DNA from: Paracoccus aminovorans
GTDB lineage: Bacteria > Pseudomonadota > Alphaproteobacteria > Rhodobacterales > Rhodobacteraceae
DNA length: 64,000 nt
Direction: 5' to 3'
Assembly (NCBI RefSeq): GCF_001546115.1
Contig: NZ_KQ955209.1
Coordinates: forward strand, 1,076,643-1,140,642
Shown: piece after piece, positions 1 to 8,423 of the stretch
Layout of the letters: every line of letters begins with the position of its first letter
How positions within the stretch are numbered: position 1 is the first letter of the stretch
The notes under the pieces: model-generated
Databases searched by the model: none
What the model saw: the letters and a program-made list of their open reading frames with translations, nothing else
What the model was told of the DNA's origin: nothing
Translations under genes and position numbers: made by a program

Positions 1-1000
1 CAAGTCCCAGGCCCGAGATGAAAAGCCAGGCCAGCGCCCCCAGCGCCAGCGGCCGGATGCCCTTGGCGTGCAGCTTGCGCAGGTCGGTTTCCAGCCCCAT
101 CGCGGCCAGCGCCACGGTCAGCAGGAACGAGGTCAGGGTGACGACCTGGGCCTTGGCGCCCTCGGGCAGCGGCAGGACGCTGTTCAGCAGCACCACGGCG
201 ATGAAGCCCAGCACGAACCAGGGCGTGGGCGCGCTGCCCTGGGCGCTGCCGCCGCGACGGCGGGCCAGCGCGCCCAGCGTCAGGATCATCGGCGCCAGCA
301 GGATCACCCGGCTCAGCTTGGCGACGGTGGCGGCCTGGCCGGCCTCGGCCCCGTGCTGGAAGCCGGCGCCGACGACCTGCGCCACCTCGTGGATGGTCGC
401 GCCGGTCCAGATGCCGTAATGCGCCGCATCCATGCCCATCAGGCTGCCCAGCACCGGCATGGCGATCATCGACAGCGAGCCGAAGACCGTCACGCAGGCG
501 ATGGCATAGGCCACGTCCTCGTCCGCGCCGCGGGTGACGGTATTCGTCGCGATCACCGCCGAGGCACCGCAGATCGAGGTGCCGGCGGCGATCAGCTCGG
601 CCAGCCGCCGCTCGACCCCCAGCGCCCGGCCGGCCCATTTGGTGAACAGAAAGGTCGCGGCCAGCGTGACCGAGATCACCGCCAGCCCCGGAAGGCCGAC
701 GGCGCGCAGCTGCGCCAGCGTCAGCTGGAAGCCCAGCAGCACGATGGCCAGGCGCAGGATCCGCCGCAGCGAGAAGGTGACGCCGGGCTTCGCCCCCGCC
801 GGCGTGCCGATCAGGTTGCGGACCGCGATGCCCATGACCATGGCCACCACCAGCGGGCTGAGCGCCGGGATGCCCGACAGCCGCTGAACTGCCATGGCTG
901 CCACCGCGATGCCGAAGGTCAGCCCCAGCCCCGGCAGGGTCGCCGCAAACCAGGTGAAGAAACCCGGGGTTCCGCTTTGTGCATGATCCATCTGGGACAT
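1..1000 (-). CDS. yeiH: YeiH-family putative sulfate exporter (3' end cut by the window edge)
   Basis: Multi-spanning inner-membrane protein of the YeiH/UPF0324 family. About 333 residues are visible, close to the usual 340-350, so only a short C-terminus lies outside the window. The family is annotated as putative sulfate exporter; its substrate is not firmly established. Supporting features are a string of hydrophobic segments, a stretch near residue 75 (KPGVTFSLRRILRLAIVLLG) and the family-typical GTSICGASAV near residue 130. The start was chosen because an AGGAG Shine-Dalgarno sequence precedes the ATG at 1000. It diverges from a LysR regulator across about 100 bases, the same arrangement as yeiH/yeiE in enterobacteria, so control by that regulator is likely (inference). 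Confidence 0.85.
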   Translation of the reverse strand, partial: MSQMDHAQSGTPGFFTWFAATLPGLGLTFGIAVAAMAVQRLSGIPALSPLVVAMVMGIAVRNLIGTPAGAKPGVTFSLRRILRLAIVLLGFQLTLAQLRAVGLPGLAVISVTLAATFLFTKWAGRALGVERRLAELIAAGTSICGASAVIATNTVTRGADEDVAYAIACVTVFGSLSMIAMPVLGSLMGMDAAHYGIWTGATIHEVAQVVGAGFQHGAEAGQAATVAKLSRVILLAPMILTLGALARRRGGSAQGSAPTPWFVLGFIAVVLLNSVLPLPEGAKAQVVTLTSFLLTVALAAMGLETDLRKLHAKGIRPLALGALAWLFISGLGL

Positions 1001-1025
1001 GATTCCGCTCCTTTGCCTTTGCCGC

Positions 1026-1038
1026 GGAACATGGTTCC
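1026..1038. promoter_or_regulatory. Palindrome in the yeiH/LysR divergent promoter region
   Basis: GGAAC-ATG-GTTCC is a perfect 5-base inverted repeat with a 3-base centre, 26 bases upstream of the yeiH start. It is followed by an AT-rich stretch (about 1050-1100) that contrasts with the GC-rich surroundings and probably holds the two promoters. A regulator site is plausible; the binding protein is not known. Confidence 0.35.
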
Positions 1039-1102
1039 TGCACACTCATCATTCCATCGCATTATATTTGTCAGATTGTTCGATTTGATTTATGAATTGG
1101 TC

Positions 1103-1981
1103 ATGACCTTGGAACAGCTCCGCATCTTCCTGGCCGTGGCCGAGCGCCAGCATGTCACCCGCGCGGCCGAGGTTCTGGGCCTGACCCAATCCGCGGTCAG
1201 CGCCGCGATCTCGGCGCTGGAGGCGCGCCATGGCGTTCGGCTGTTCGACCGCGTCGGCCGGCGCATCGTGCTGACCGAGGCCGGCACCGCCTTCATGGCC
1301 GAGGCCCGTGCCGTGCTCGACCGGGCCGAGACCGCCGAGATGGTGCTGGAGGATCTGGCGCGCGAACCGCGCGGCCGGCTGCGCCTGCATGCCAGCCAGA
1401 CCGTCGCCAGCTATTGGCTGCCGCCCCGGCTGGTGGCGCTGCGCGACCTGCATCCGGGCATCGAACTGCGGCTGACGGTCGGCAATACCACGCAGGTCGC
1501 CGATGCCGTGGCCGAGGGCGCCGCCGACATCGGCCTGGTCGAGGGCGAGGTCGCCCATGGCGGGTTGCATCTTCAGGTGGTGGCGCGGGACCGGCTGGTG
1601 CTGGTCATGGCGGCGGACCACCCCTGGGCCGGCTTGACCGAGGCGCCGCTGGCGCAGCTTGCCGCCTGCCCCTGGGTCTTGCGCGAGCCCGGCTCGGGCA
1701 CGCGCTCGGCCTTCGAGCATTGGCTGGCGGGGCAGGGACTGTCGGTCGCCGACCTGCCCGAGACGCTGGACCTGCCCTCGAACGAGGCGGTGCTGAGCGC
1801 GGTGGCCGCCAGTCGCCGGCTGGCCGCGCTGTCGCTGCGCGCGGTCGAGACGGCCGCCGCCGCCGGCCGTATCCGCAGCCTGCCGCTGCCCGGGGCCGAG
1901 CGGCCGTTTTCGTTGCTGACCGACCCCCGGCGGCATCGCACCCGCGCCATGCAGGCGCTGATCGGCCTGCTGGCGGGTTGA
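1103..1981 (+). CDS. LysR-type transcriptional regulator (YeiE/CbbR-like), divergent from yeiH
   Basis: 292-residue LysR regulator. The N-terminal winged helix-turn-helix (about residues 1-60) begins MTLEQLRIFLAVAERQHVTR and carries the classical AAEVLGLTQSAVSAAISALE recognition region. The remainder is a periplasmic-binding-protein-like effector domain. The frame is open far upstream, but that part is arginine-rich antisense noise from yeiH, so the ATG at 1103 is the sensible start. Position and orientation next to yeiH resemble yeiE, which in enterobacteria is linked to sulfite defence; transfer of that role here is inference. Confidence 0.85.
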   Translation: MTLEQLRIFLAVAERQHVTRAAEVLGLTQSAVSAAISALEARHGVRLFDRVGRRIVLTEAGTAFMAEARAVLDRAETAEMVLEDLAREPRGRLRLHASQTVASYWLPPRLVALRDLHPGIELRLTVGNTTQVADAVAEGAADIGLVEGEVAHGGLHLQVVARDRLVLVMAADHPWAGLTEAPLAQLAACPWVLREPGSGTRSAFEHWLAGQGLSVADLPETLDLPSNEAVLSAVAASRRLAALSLRAVETAAAAGRIRSLPLPGAERPFSLLTDPRRHRTRAMQALIGLLAG

Positions 1982-1985
1982 CGCG

Positions 1986-2021
1986 AAAAGGCCTGCGCCC
2001 TCGGGAGGGAAGGCGCAGGCC
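1986..2021 (-). terminator. Hairpin terminator after dctA
   Basis: Perfect 10-base stem (GGCCTGCGCC at 1990-1999 with its complement at 2012-2021) and a 12-base loop. Read on the minus strand it is followed by a short T run (1986-1989), which fits a terminator for the minus-strand dctA gene. On the plus strand the T run is missing, so it serves the upstream LysR gene less well. Confidence 0.65.
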
Positions 2022-2083
2022 GTCGTCTCGGCGATGCGGGAGGGGCCGGTGTCGCGCGACCCGTCCCGCAGCGCGAGAGACCT

Positions 2084-3409
2084 CTAGCCGTGCTGCGGCA
2101 CGGTGTTCGAGACGGGCGTGTCCTCGTCCAGGATGTCCAGCGTCGGCATGTCCTCGCCGTCCAGCACCCGGCGGGCGCGGTCGCGGTCGATGTCCCCGAC
2201 CCACGAGGCGACGACCACGGTGGCGACGCAATTGCCCAGGTAGTTCCCCAGCGCCCGGGCGATGCCCATGAACCAGTCCACCGACAGCACCAGCACCAGG
2301 CCGATGGCGGGGATGGCCGGGATCGCGGCCAGCGTCGCGGCCAGGATCACGATGGCCGAGCCGGGAACCCCGTGCGCGCCCTTCGAGGTGATCAGCGCCA
2401 CGCCCAGGATCGCCAGCAGGTCGCCCGTGGCCAGCGGCGTGTTCGTCGCCTGGGCGATGAAGACGGCGGCCAGCGTCAGGTAGATCGAGAAGGCGTCCAG
2501 ATTGAAGGAATAGCCGGTCGGAACCACCAGGCCCACGGTCGAGTCCTTGATGCCCAGGTGTTCCAGCTTGCGCATGGTCTGCGGCAGCACCGAGTCGCTG
2601 GATGCCGTGCCGGCGACGATGCCGATTTCCGTGCGCAGGTAGCGCAGCAGCTTGAAGATGCTGAAGCCCGCGACCCGCATCACCAGACCCAGCACCACGA
2701 AGACGAAGATGGCGATGGTGACGTAGAACAGCGCGACCAGCGAGCCCAGCTGCGCCAGCGAGCCGACGCCGTATTTGCCGGTGGTGAAGGCGATGGCGCC
2801 GAACACGCCCAGCGGCGCCAGCCGGACGATGAAGGACATGATCTTGAAGGTGGTGTCGCCGACCAGCTCGATCATGCCCAGCAGCGGCGCGCCCCGCGGT
2901 CCGACCAGCGACAGCGCGCAGCCGAACAGCACCGAGACCAGCAGCACCTGCAGCACGTCGCCCTCGGCGAAGCCGCTGACCATGGTGGTCGGGATCAGCT
3001 TCATCAGGAAGGCGATGGTGCCGCCGTCGCTGACCTCATGCGCGCGGTCGACATAGGCCGACAGCGCCGAGGCATCCAGCGTGCTGACGTCGATGTTCAT
3101 GCCGTGGCCCGGCCCGAACAGATAGGCGATGGCCAGGCCCAGGGCCAGGGCGATGGTGGTGATGACCTCGAAATAGATGATGGCGCGCACGCCGACCTTG
3201 CCGACCTTCTTCAGGTCGCCGGCGCCGGCGATGCCATGCACCACGACGCAGAAGACGATGACCGGGATCAGCATCTTGATGAGCTTGATGAAACCGTCTC
3301 CCAGCGGCTTCATCTTGGCGGCGAATTCGGGCGCGAAGAAGCCGGCGGCAATCCCCAGCACCAGCGCCACGCAGACCTGTCCAAACAAGGACCGGGACCA
3401 ATTCGGCAT
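2084..3409 (-). CDS. dctA: Dicarboxylate/cation symporter, DctA type
   Basis: 441-residue inner-membrane transporter of the DAACS family (DctA/GltP), which takes up C4-dicarboxylates or acidic amino acids with protons or sodium. Visible marks are the serine-rich re-entrant loop GTASSDSVLPQTMRKLE (about residue 270), the PTGYSFNLDAFSIYLT segment and the later GVPGSAIVILAATLAAIP stretch. The usual NLDG in the third motif reads NLDA here, a small deviation. The ATG at 3409 has a strong GGGAGG ribosome-binding site. It diverges from a LysR gene 116 bases away, which is the likely regulator, and ends before a hairpin terminator. The exact substrate cannot be fixed from sequence. Confidence 0.9.
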   Translation of the reverse strand: MPNWSRSLFGQVCVALVLGIAAGFFAPEFAAKMKPLGDGFIKLIKMLIPVIVFCVVVHGIAGAGDLKKVGKVGVRAIIYFEVITTIALALGLAIAYLFGPGHGMNIDVSTLDASALSAYVDRAHEVSDGGTIAFLMKLIPTTMVSGFAEGDVLQVLLVSVLFGCALSLVGPRGAPLLGMIELVGDTTFKIMSFIVRLAPLGVFGAIAFTTGKYGVGSLAQLGSLVALFYVTIAIFVFVVLGLVMRVAGFSIFKLLRYLRTEIGIVAGTASSDSVLPQTMRKLEHLGIKDSTVGLVVPTGYSFNLDAFSIYLTLAAVFIAQATNTPLATGDLLAILGVALITSKGAHGVPGSAIVILAATLAAIPAIPAIGLVLVLSVDWFMGIARALGNYLGNCVATVVVASWVGDIDRDRARRVLDGEDMPTLDILDEDTPVSNTVPQHG

Positions 3410-3525
3410 ATGTCGTTCCTCCCTGCGACCGGCGGCGGTTTTCCGGCCGCCCGATACTGGAATTCTTGGTGAAATGTCACCTGTGTGTCTAATATTGATT
3501 TACAGGGCATCTATAGGGTGACGAT

Positions 3526-4449
3526 ATGAGAATACGCCAGTTGCGCTGTTTCGTGGTCTTGGCCGAAGAGCTGAACTATACCCGCGCCGCCAAGCGCCTG
3601 CATATGTCGCAGCCACCGCTCAGCACGCAGATTCAGACACTTGAGCGCGAAGTCGGCGCCGAACTGATCAGCCGCACCAGCCGCCGCGTCGCCCTGACCC
3701 GGGCCGGAGAGGTGTTCCTGCAACGGGCGCGCACCATCCTGGACCAATATGAGCGCAGCCTGCAGGAGATTCGCGAAATTCAGCAGGGCCAGGACGGGAT
3801 GCTGGAAATCGGCGCGACCGGATCGATCCTGCGCGGCGGGCTGGCCGAGCTGCTGGCCCGTTTCGCCAAGGCGCACCCGCGAATCACGCTGCGGGTGCAC
3901 GAGCAGTCACCGACCGTCCAGATCAGCGAGATCCTCAGCCGCCGCACCGACGTCAGCTTCAACCGCTCGGTGCCGCGCGATCCGGAACTGGCGCATGAAT
4001 ACGGCTGGCGCGAAGAGATGGTGGCCCTGGTGCGCAGCGACCACCGGCTTGCGGGGCGCACCTGCGTCTCGATCCAGGACCTGCGCGAGGACCAGCATGT
4101 GGTGCTGCGCCCCGACAGCTCGGATTTCGCCGCCTATGTCATGGCTTGCATCGTCGCCGCGGGCTATCGGCCGCGGGTGTCGCAGCAGGTGGTCGATGCG
4201 CAGTCGATCCCCAGCCTGATCGTCGCGGGCTTCGGCGTCAGCATCGTGCCGGCGGGCATCGCCCGGCTGACTTCGGGTCCGCTGAGCTTTTTGCCGATCC
4301 GGCCCGATCCGCCGATCTCGGAGGTCTATATCGTCTATCACCACGACGACCCGGTGCCGGCGCTGCGCCTGTTCCTGGACGAGATCCGCCGCAGCCTGGC
4401 CCGGGACCGCGGCCGTGACGCCGGGTCGGGCGGGCGGAATACGCTTTGA
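3526..4449 (+). CDS. LysR-type regulator, divergent from dctA
   Basis: 307-residue LysR regulator. The N-terminal DNA-binding domain (MRIRQLRCFVVLAEELNYTR, then AAKRLHMSQPPLSTQIQTLE) resembles the BenM/CatM/CbbR branch, in which the SQPPLS motif is common. The C-terminal part (about residues 90-295) is the effector-binding fold. Its start lies 116 bases from the dctA start on the opposite strand, so control of dicarboxylate uptake is the simplest role (inference). The spacer holds an AT-rich patch around 3480-3520 suitable for promoters. Confidence 0.87.
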   Translation: MRIRQLRCFVVLAEELNYTRAAKRLHMSQPPLSTQIQTLEREVGAELISRTSRRVALTRAGEVFLQRARTILDQYERSLQEIREIQQGQDGMLEIGATGSILRGGLAELLARFAKAHPRITLRVHEQSPTVQISEILSRRTDVSFNRSVPRDPELAHEYGWREEMVALVRSDHRLAGRTCVSIQDLREDQHVVLRPDSSDFAAYVMACIVAAGYRPRVSQQVVDAQSIPSLIVAGFGVSIVPAGIARLTSGPLSFLPIRPDPPISEVYIVYHHDDPVPALRLFLDEIRRSLARDRGRDAGSGGRNTL

Positions 4450-4582
4450 CTCGCGGGTCCGGACGCGCTAGGCGGGCGGCTTGGCTCCGCGTTCCGGGCC
4501 GGTGGGCCGTGGAGGGCCCGGCCGCAAAGGGGAATGGTGCCGTCACCCGGATGCGACCCGCATCCCCTTTCTGGCGAAGAAC

Positions 4583-6655
4583 ATGAACGACTATGATATT
4601 GCCGCGCCTCTGGCCGCGGCGCTGGCGGCCAAGGGCTATGCCAGCCTGACCTCGGTGCAACAGGCGGTGCTGGCGCCCGAGGCGCGGGGCCGCGATTTGC
4701 TGGTCTCGGCCCAGACCGGCTCGGGCAAGACCGTGGCCTTCGGCCTGACCATGGCCAGCGACATCCTGGACGGCGATGCGCTGCCCGCCGCCGACCGGCC
4801 GCTGGCGCTGGCCATCGCGCCGACGCGCGAGCTGGCGCTTCAGGTCGCGCGCGAGCTGGCCTGGCTTTACGCCGGCGCCCAGATCGCGACCTGCGTCGGC
4901 GGCATGGACTATCGCAACGAGCGCCGGGCGCTGGAGCGCGGCGCGCAGATCGTCGTCGGCACCCCCGGCCGCTTGCGCGACCATATCGAGCGCGGCTCGC
5001 TGGACCTGTCGGGCCTGCGCGCCGCCGTGCTGGACGAGGCCGACGAGATGCTGGACCTGGGCTTCCGCGAGGACCTGGAGTTCATCCTGGGCGCGGCGCC
5101 GGCGGAACGCCGCACGCTGATGTTCTCGGCCACCGTGCCGCCGGCCATCGAGGCGCTGGCCCGGGATTTCCAGCGCGATGCGCTGCGCATCCAGACCCAG
5201 GGCGAGGCGCGCCAGCACGGCGACATCGAATACCGCGCCTTTTCGGTGCAGACCCGCGACCGCGAGCACGCGATCTTCAACACGCTGCGTTACTATGAGG
5301 CGAGCCGCGCCATCATCTTCTGCAAGACCCGCGCCAATGTGAACCACCTGCTGGCGCGCATGGGCAATCGCGGCTTCAAGGTCGTGGCGCTGTCGGGCGA
5401 GCTGTCGCAGCAGGAACGCAGCCATGCTCTGCAGGCGCTGCGCGACGGCCGTGCCCGGGTCTGCATCGCCACCGACGTGGCCGCGCGCGGCATCGACCTG
5501 CCGGGGCTGGAGCTGGTGATCCATGCCGACCTGCCGACCAATCCCGACACGCTGCTGCACCGCTCGGGCCGCACCGGCCGGGCCGGGGCCAAGGGCACCT
5601 CGGTGCTGATCGTGCCGTCCTCGGAATACAAGCGGGCGCAGCGGCTGTTGCAGCGCGCCAAGCTGGTGGCGGAATGGGGCAAGGCGCCCTCGGCCGATGA
5701 GGTGCAGGCGCAGGACGACCAGCGCATGCTGGAGCATCCCGGGCTGAACGAGGCGCCGGGCGAGGATGCGGCGCTGGCCGGCGCGCTGCTGGAGCGGTTC
5801 GGACCCGAGCAGGTCGCGGCCGCCTTCCTGCGGCTGTGGCGCGAAGGCCGCCCGACGCCCGAGGAACTGTCGGACAGCACCGGCCCCGCGCCCACCGCGC
5901 CGCGCGAGCGTGGCGAATTCGGCCCCTCGGTCTGGTTCATTCTGTCGGTCGGCCATTCCGGCCGGGCCGAGGCGCGCTGGCTTTTGCCGAAGATCTGCGA
6001 GACCGGCGGCATCACCCGCGACGAGATCGGCGCGATCCGGGTCAAGACCGACCAGACTTTCGTGCAGATCGCCGCGGCGGTCGCGGGCCAGTTCGGCGAG
6101 CGGGCCGAGCTGGAGCCGGGCCTGACCATGCGCCGCATCGAGGGCGAGCCGGTGTTCGAGCCGGCGGCGCCGCGCGAGCGGAAGCCTCGGCAGGGGTATT
6201 TGCAGAACGAAGAAATGCAGGCGCCGCGCGAGAAGAAGCCGCATCGCGGGCAGGGCGGCGAGCGGGCCGCCTATGCCGAGACGCCTCGGCCGCAGCCGGT
6301 GGAGCGGCCCGCGCCGAAAAAGCGCCCGGCCCTGCTGGACCCGGCCGATGTGACGCCGCGGCCCGCAGCCGAGGCCGAGCCTGCCGAGGCGCCGGTGCGC
6401 AAGGCGCGCTGGACCGCCGAGAAGAAGCAGGCGCAGAAGGGTGCGCCCGCGGCGCCGCGCGCGGCCGGATCCCGCTCGCACGGCGGGCCGGCGCGCGAAG
6501 AGCGCGACGGCGCCGAGGCCCGGCCGCGGCGGGCCGCCGGCTTCAAGTCGCACAAGGCCGAGGGCAAGCCGTTCCGCGACGGGCCGAAGCCCGGCTTCAA
6601 GGCGGCGCCGAAAGCCGGCGCCAAGCCCGGGCCCAAGGGCAAGCCGAAGCGCTAA
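4583..6655 (+). CDS. deaD: DEAD-box ATP-dependent RNA helicase with DbpA-type RNA-binding domain
   Basis: 690-residue cytoplasmic RNA helicase of the DeaD/CsdA type, which unwinds structured RNA in ribosome assembly and cold adaptation. In order: Q-motif region SLTSVQQAVL, Walker A AQTGSGKT (43-50), DEAD box (151-154), SAT motif (182-184), HRSGRTGRAG (from 326), a DbpA-like RNA-binding domain (about 450-522, starting VWFILSVGHSG), and a long basic, proline- and alanine-rich tail. The frame is open further upstream, but MNDYDIAAPL at 4583 gives the normal N-terminus. No strong ribosome-binding site is seen. The stop codon overlaps the stop of the convergent Hsp70-like gene. Symbol by family similarity only. 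Confidence 0.88.
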   Translation: MNDYDIAAPLAAALAAKGYASLTSVQQAVLAPEARGRDLLVSAQTGSGKTVAFGLTMASDILDGDALPAADRPLALAIAPTRELALQVARELAWLYAGAQIATCVGGMDYRNERRALERGAQIVVGTPGRLRDHIERGSLDLSGLRAAVLDEADEMLDLGFREDLEFILGAAPAERRTLMFSATVPPAIEALARDFQRDALRIQTQGEARQHGDIEYRAFSVQTRDREHAIFNTLRYYEASRAIIFCKTRANVNHLLARMGNRGFKVVALSGELSQQERSHALQALRDGRARVCIATDVAARGIDLPGLELVIHADLPTNPDTLLHRSGRTGRAGAKGTSVLIVPSSEYKRAQRLLQRAKLVAEWGKAPSADEVQAQDDQRMLEHPGLNEAPGEDAALAGALLERFGPEQVAAAFLRLWREGRPTPEELSDSTGPAPTAPRERGEFGPSVWFILSVGHSGRAEARWLLPKICETGGITRDEIGAIRVKTDQTFVQIAAAVAGQFGERAELEPGLTMRRIEGEPVFEPAAPRERKPRQGYLQNEEMQAPREKKPHRGQGGERAAYAETPRPQPVERPAPKKRPALLDPADVTPRPAAEAEPAEAPVRKARWTAEKKQAQKGAPAAPRAAGSRSHGGPAREERDGAEARPRRAAGFKSHKAEGKPFRDGPKPGFKAAPKAGAKPGPKGKPKR

Positions 6656-7884
6656 CGCGCCGTCGCTAGCGCCAGCCCATCGACCACGGCGGTAAAGGCC
6701 TGGGCGCGCAGCTGGCTGGCGCCCGGGCAAAGCCGCCGGGCCTCGTCCGCGACCAGGCCCATCAGGCTGGAGCCACCGACCAGCACCACGCTGCCGATCT
6801 GGTCGGGGGTGACGCCGGCCAGGCGCAGCGTCTCGGCCGCGGCCTCGGCCAGCGCATGGCGGTTGGCCGACAGCGCCGCCTCCAGCGTCTCGGGCGTGAT
6901 CAGCCGCGCCAGCCCCGGCTCGATGAAGCCCATGGCGATGCCGGCCTCGGCACCGGAATTGGCCGCGATCTTGCCGCACTCGACCGCGAAGGCCAGCTCA
7001 TGGCCCAGTTCCTCGTCCAGCACCGAGACCAGCCGATCCATCGCCGGCCGGTCCAGTGCCATGCGCGCCATCCCGGCCGCCATGCGCCGGGTTTCAGGCG
7101 TATAGAGGAAGGGGATGCGCGCCCAGGTCGCCAGATCCACATAGACCGCGTTCGGCACCGGCAATAGGCCCGGGCCCATCTCGCGCCGCAGGCTGCCGCC
7201 CTGTCCCAGCGCCGGCATGGCGTGGCTCAGCGAGACCTGCTGGTCGAAATCCGTGCCGCCCAGGCGGATGCCGTGATTGGCCAGGACCTGCGCCTTGCCG
7301 CCTTGGCTGCGAAACACCGAGAAATCCGAGGTGCCGCCGCCGATGTCGACGATCAGCCCCAGTTCGCCCTCGCGCCCGAGGCCATGGCTGGCCAGCGCCG
7401 CCGCCTCGGGTTCGGGCAGGAAATCGACCTGCGCGAAGCCGGCAGCCAGATAGCAGCCGCGCAGGTCGGCCTCGGCCCGGGCGTCGCTGGCCGGGTCGGC
7501 GTGGAAATGCACCGGCCGGCCCGACAGCGCGCGGGCAAAGCGTAGTCCCGTCGCCGCCTCGGCCCGCTCGCGCAGCGCGGCCAGGAAGGCCGCGACGATC
7601 TCGGCCAGCGTGCGGCGCCGGCCGGCGACCAGCCGCGATTCATGGAAGAGCTCGGTGCCCAGCACGCTTTTCAGCGCCCGCATATAGCGGCCCTCGGCGC
7701 CGGCGATCAGCGCCTCGGACGCGGCCTCGCCGATGCGCATGGCGCCGCCGCGCGCCGGGAAGAAGACGGCGGTGGGCAGGGTCTCGGCCCCCGGCTCGAT
7801 GGCGAGCCGCAGCGGCCGGCCGTCCCGCAGCACGGCGGCGGCCGAGTTCGATGTGCCGAAGTCGATGGCCAGCGTCTCTGCCAT
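6652..7884 (-). CDS. Hsp70-family protein, YegD-like
   Basis: 410-residue actin/Hsp70-fold ATPase. It begins MAETLAIDFGTSNSAAAVL, the phosphate-1 signature of Hsp70, and has a second phosphate motif IVDIGGGTSDFSVF near the middle and an adenosine motif VVLVGGSSLM near the C-terminus. At 410 residues it lacks the substrate-binding domain of DnaK (about 640 residues), as do YegD proteins, so it is not the main chaperone. Its physiological client is unknown. The start at 7884 is preceded by a GGGGGA site; a longer in-frame extension is low-complexity and rejected. The end overlaps the helicase gene tail to tail. Confidence 0.85.
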   Translation of the reverse strand: MAETLAIDFGTSNSAAAVLRDGRPLRLAIEPGAETLPTAVFFPARGGAMRIGEAASEALIAGAEGRYMRALKSVLGTELFHESRLVAGRRRTLAEIVAAFLAALRERAEAATGLRFARALSGRPVHFHADPASDARAEADLRGCYLAAGFAQVDFLPEPEAAALASHGLGREGELGLIVDIGGGTSDFSVFRSQGGKAQVLANHGIRLGGTDFDQQVSLSHAMPALGQGGSLRREMGPGLLPVPNAVYVDLATWARIPFLYTPETRRMAAGMARMALDRPAMDRLVSVLDEELGHELAFAVECGKIAANSGAEAGIAMGFIEPGLARLITPETLEAALSANRHALAEAAAETLRLAGVTPDQIGSVVLVGGSSLMGLVADEARRLCPGASQLRAQAFTAVVDGLALATAR

Positions 7885-7969
7885 GGCGTCCCCCAGGATC
7901 TGCAAAGGGCGCGCTGGTAGCGGCTTTCCGGCCGGGGTGCAAGCGGGCGGCGGCCCGCCCGCCGCGCCG

Positions 7970-8395
7970 TCACCCCTGGGTGCTGCGCCAGTGGTCGATG
8001 CCGGCCTGGGCCACCGACTGGTCCTGGGACGGGCTGCCCGAGGACACGCCGATGCCGCCGATGACCTGGCCGTCATGTTCCACCGGCAGGCCGCCCGCGA
8101 CCACCATCAGCCGGCCGCCCAGCGCCGAGGAGATGCCCCAGGCCGGGGCGCCCGGCTGGCTGGCGGTGCCGTATTCATGCGTCGGCTTGCGGGCCGCGGC
8201 GGCGGTGAAGGCCTTGTCGATGGCGATGGTGGCCGAGGTGATCTTGCCGCCGTCCATGCGCGAAAACGCCAGAAGATGTCCGCTTTCGTCGGTCACGGCG
8301 ATGCACATCGGCACGCCGATCTGGCGCGAATGCGCCTCGGCGCCCTCGATCAGGCGCCGGGCGTCCTGCTGGTCGAGCCGGGTAATGGTCAGCAT
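7970..8395 (-). CDS. GlcG/HbpS-family protein (heme-degrading or heme-binding domain)
   Basis: 141-residue protein of the GlcG/HbpS/PduO-C family. Marks are an N-terminal MLTITRLDQQDARRLIEGAE, then IAVTDESGHLLAFSRMDG, and a C-terminal GGIGVSSGSPSQDQSVAQAG, which is the conserved glycine-rich end. Family members bind heme or cobalamin-like cofactors or have no assigned role. No signal peptide is visible, so it is probably cytoplasmic. The start was set at 8395 behind a strong GGAGGAG site. It lies 28 bases after an MFS transporter gene and probably shares its transcript, so a link to the imported or exported compound is possible (inference). Confidence 0.8.
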   Translation of the reverse strand: MLTITRLDQQDARRLIEGAEAHSRQIGVPMCIAVTDESGHLLAFSRMDGGKITSATIAIDKAFTAAAARKPTHEYGTASQPGAPAWGISSALGGRLMVVAGGLPVEHDGQVIGGIGVSSGSPSQDQSVAQAGIDHWRSTQG

Positions 8396-8423
8396 GGGTT
8401 TCTCCTCCTCGTGAAAATCTGGG

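Noticed and set aside
68..1102. N-terminal extension of the LysR frame by some 345 codons
   Set aside because: It runs antisense through yeiH and is Arg/Gln-rich; the LysR domain starts cleanly at 1103.
4238..6979. Open frame of about 900 codons opposite the RNA helicase
   Set aside because: Low-complexity antisense translation; the helicase motifs on the plus strand are unambiguous.
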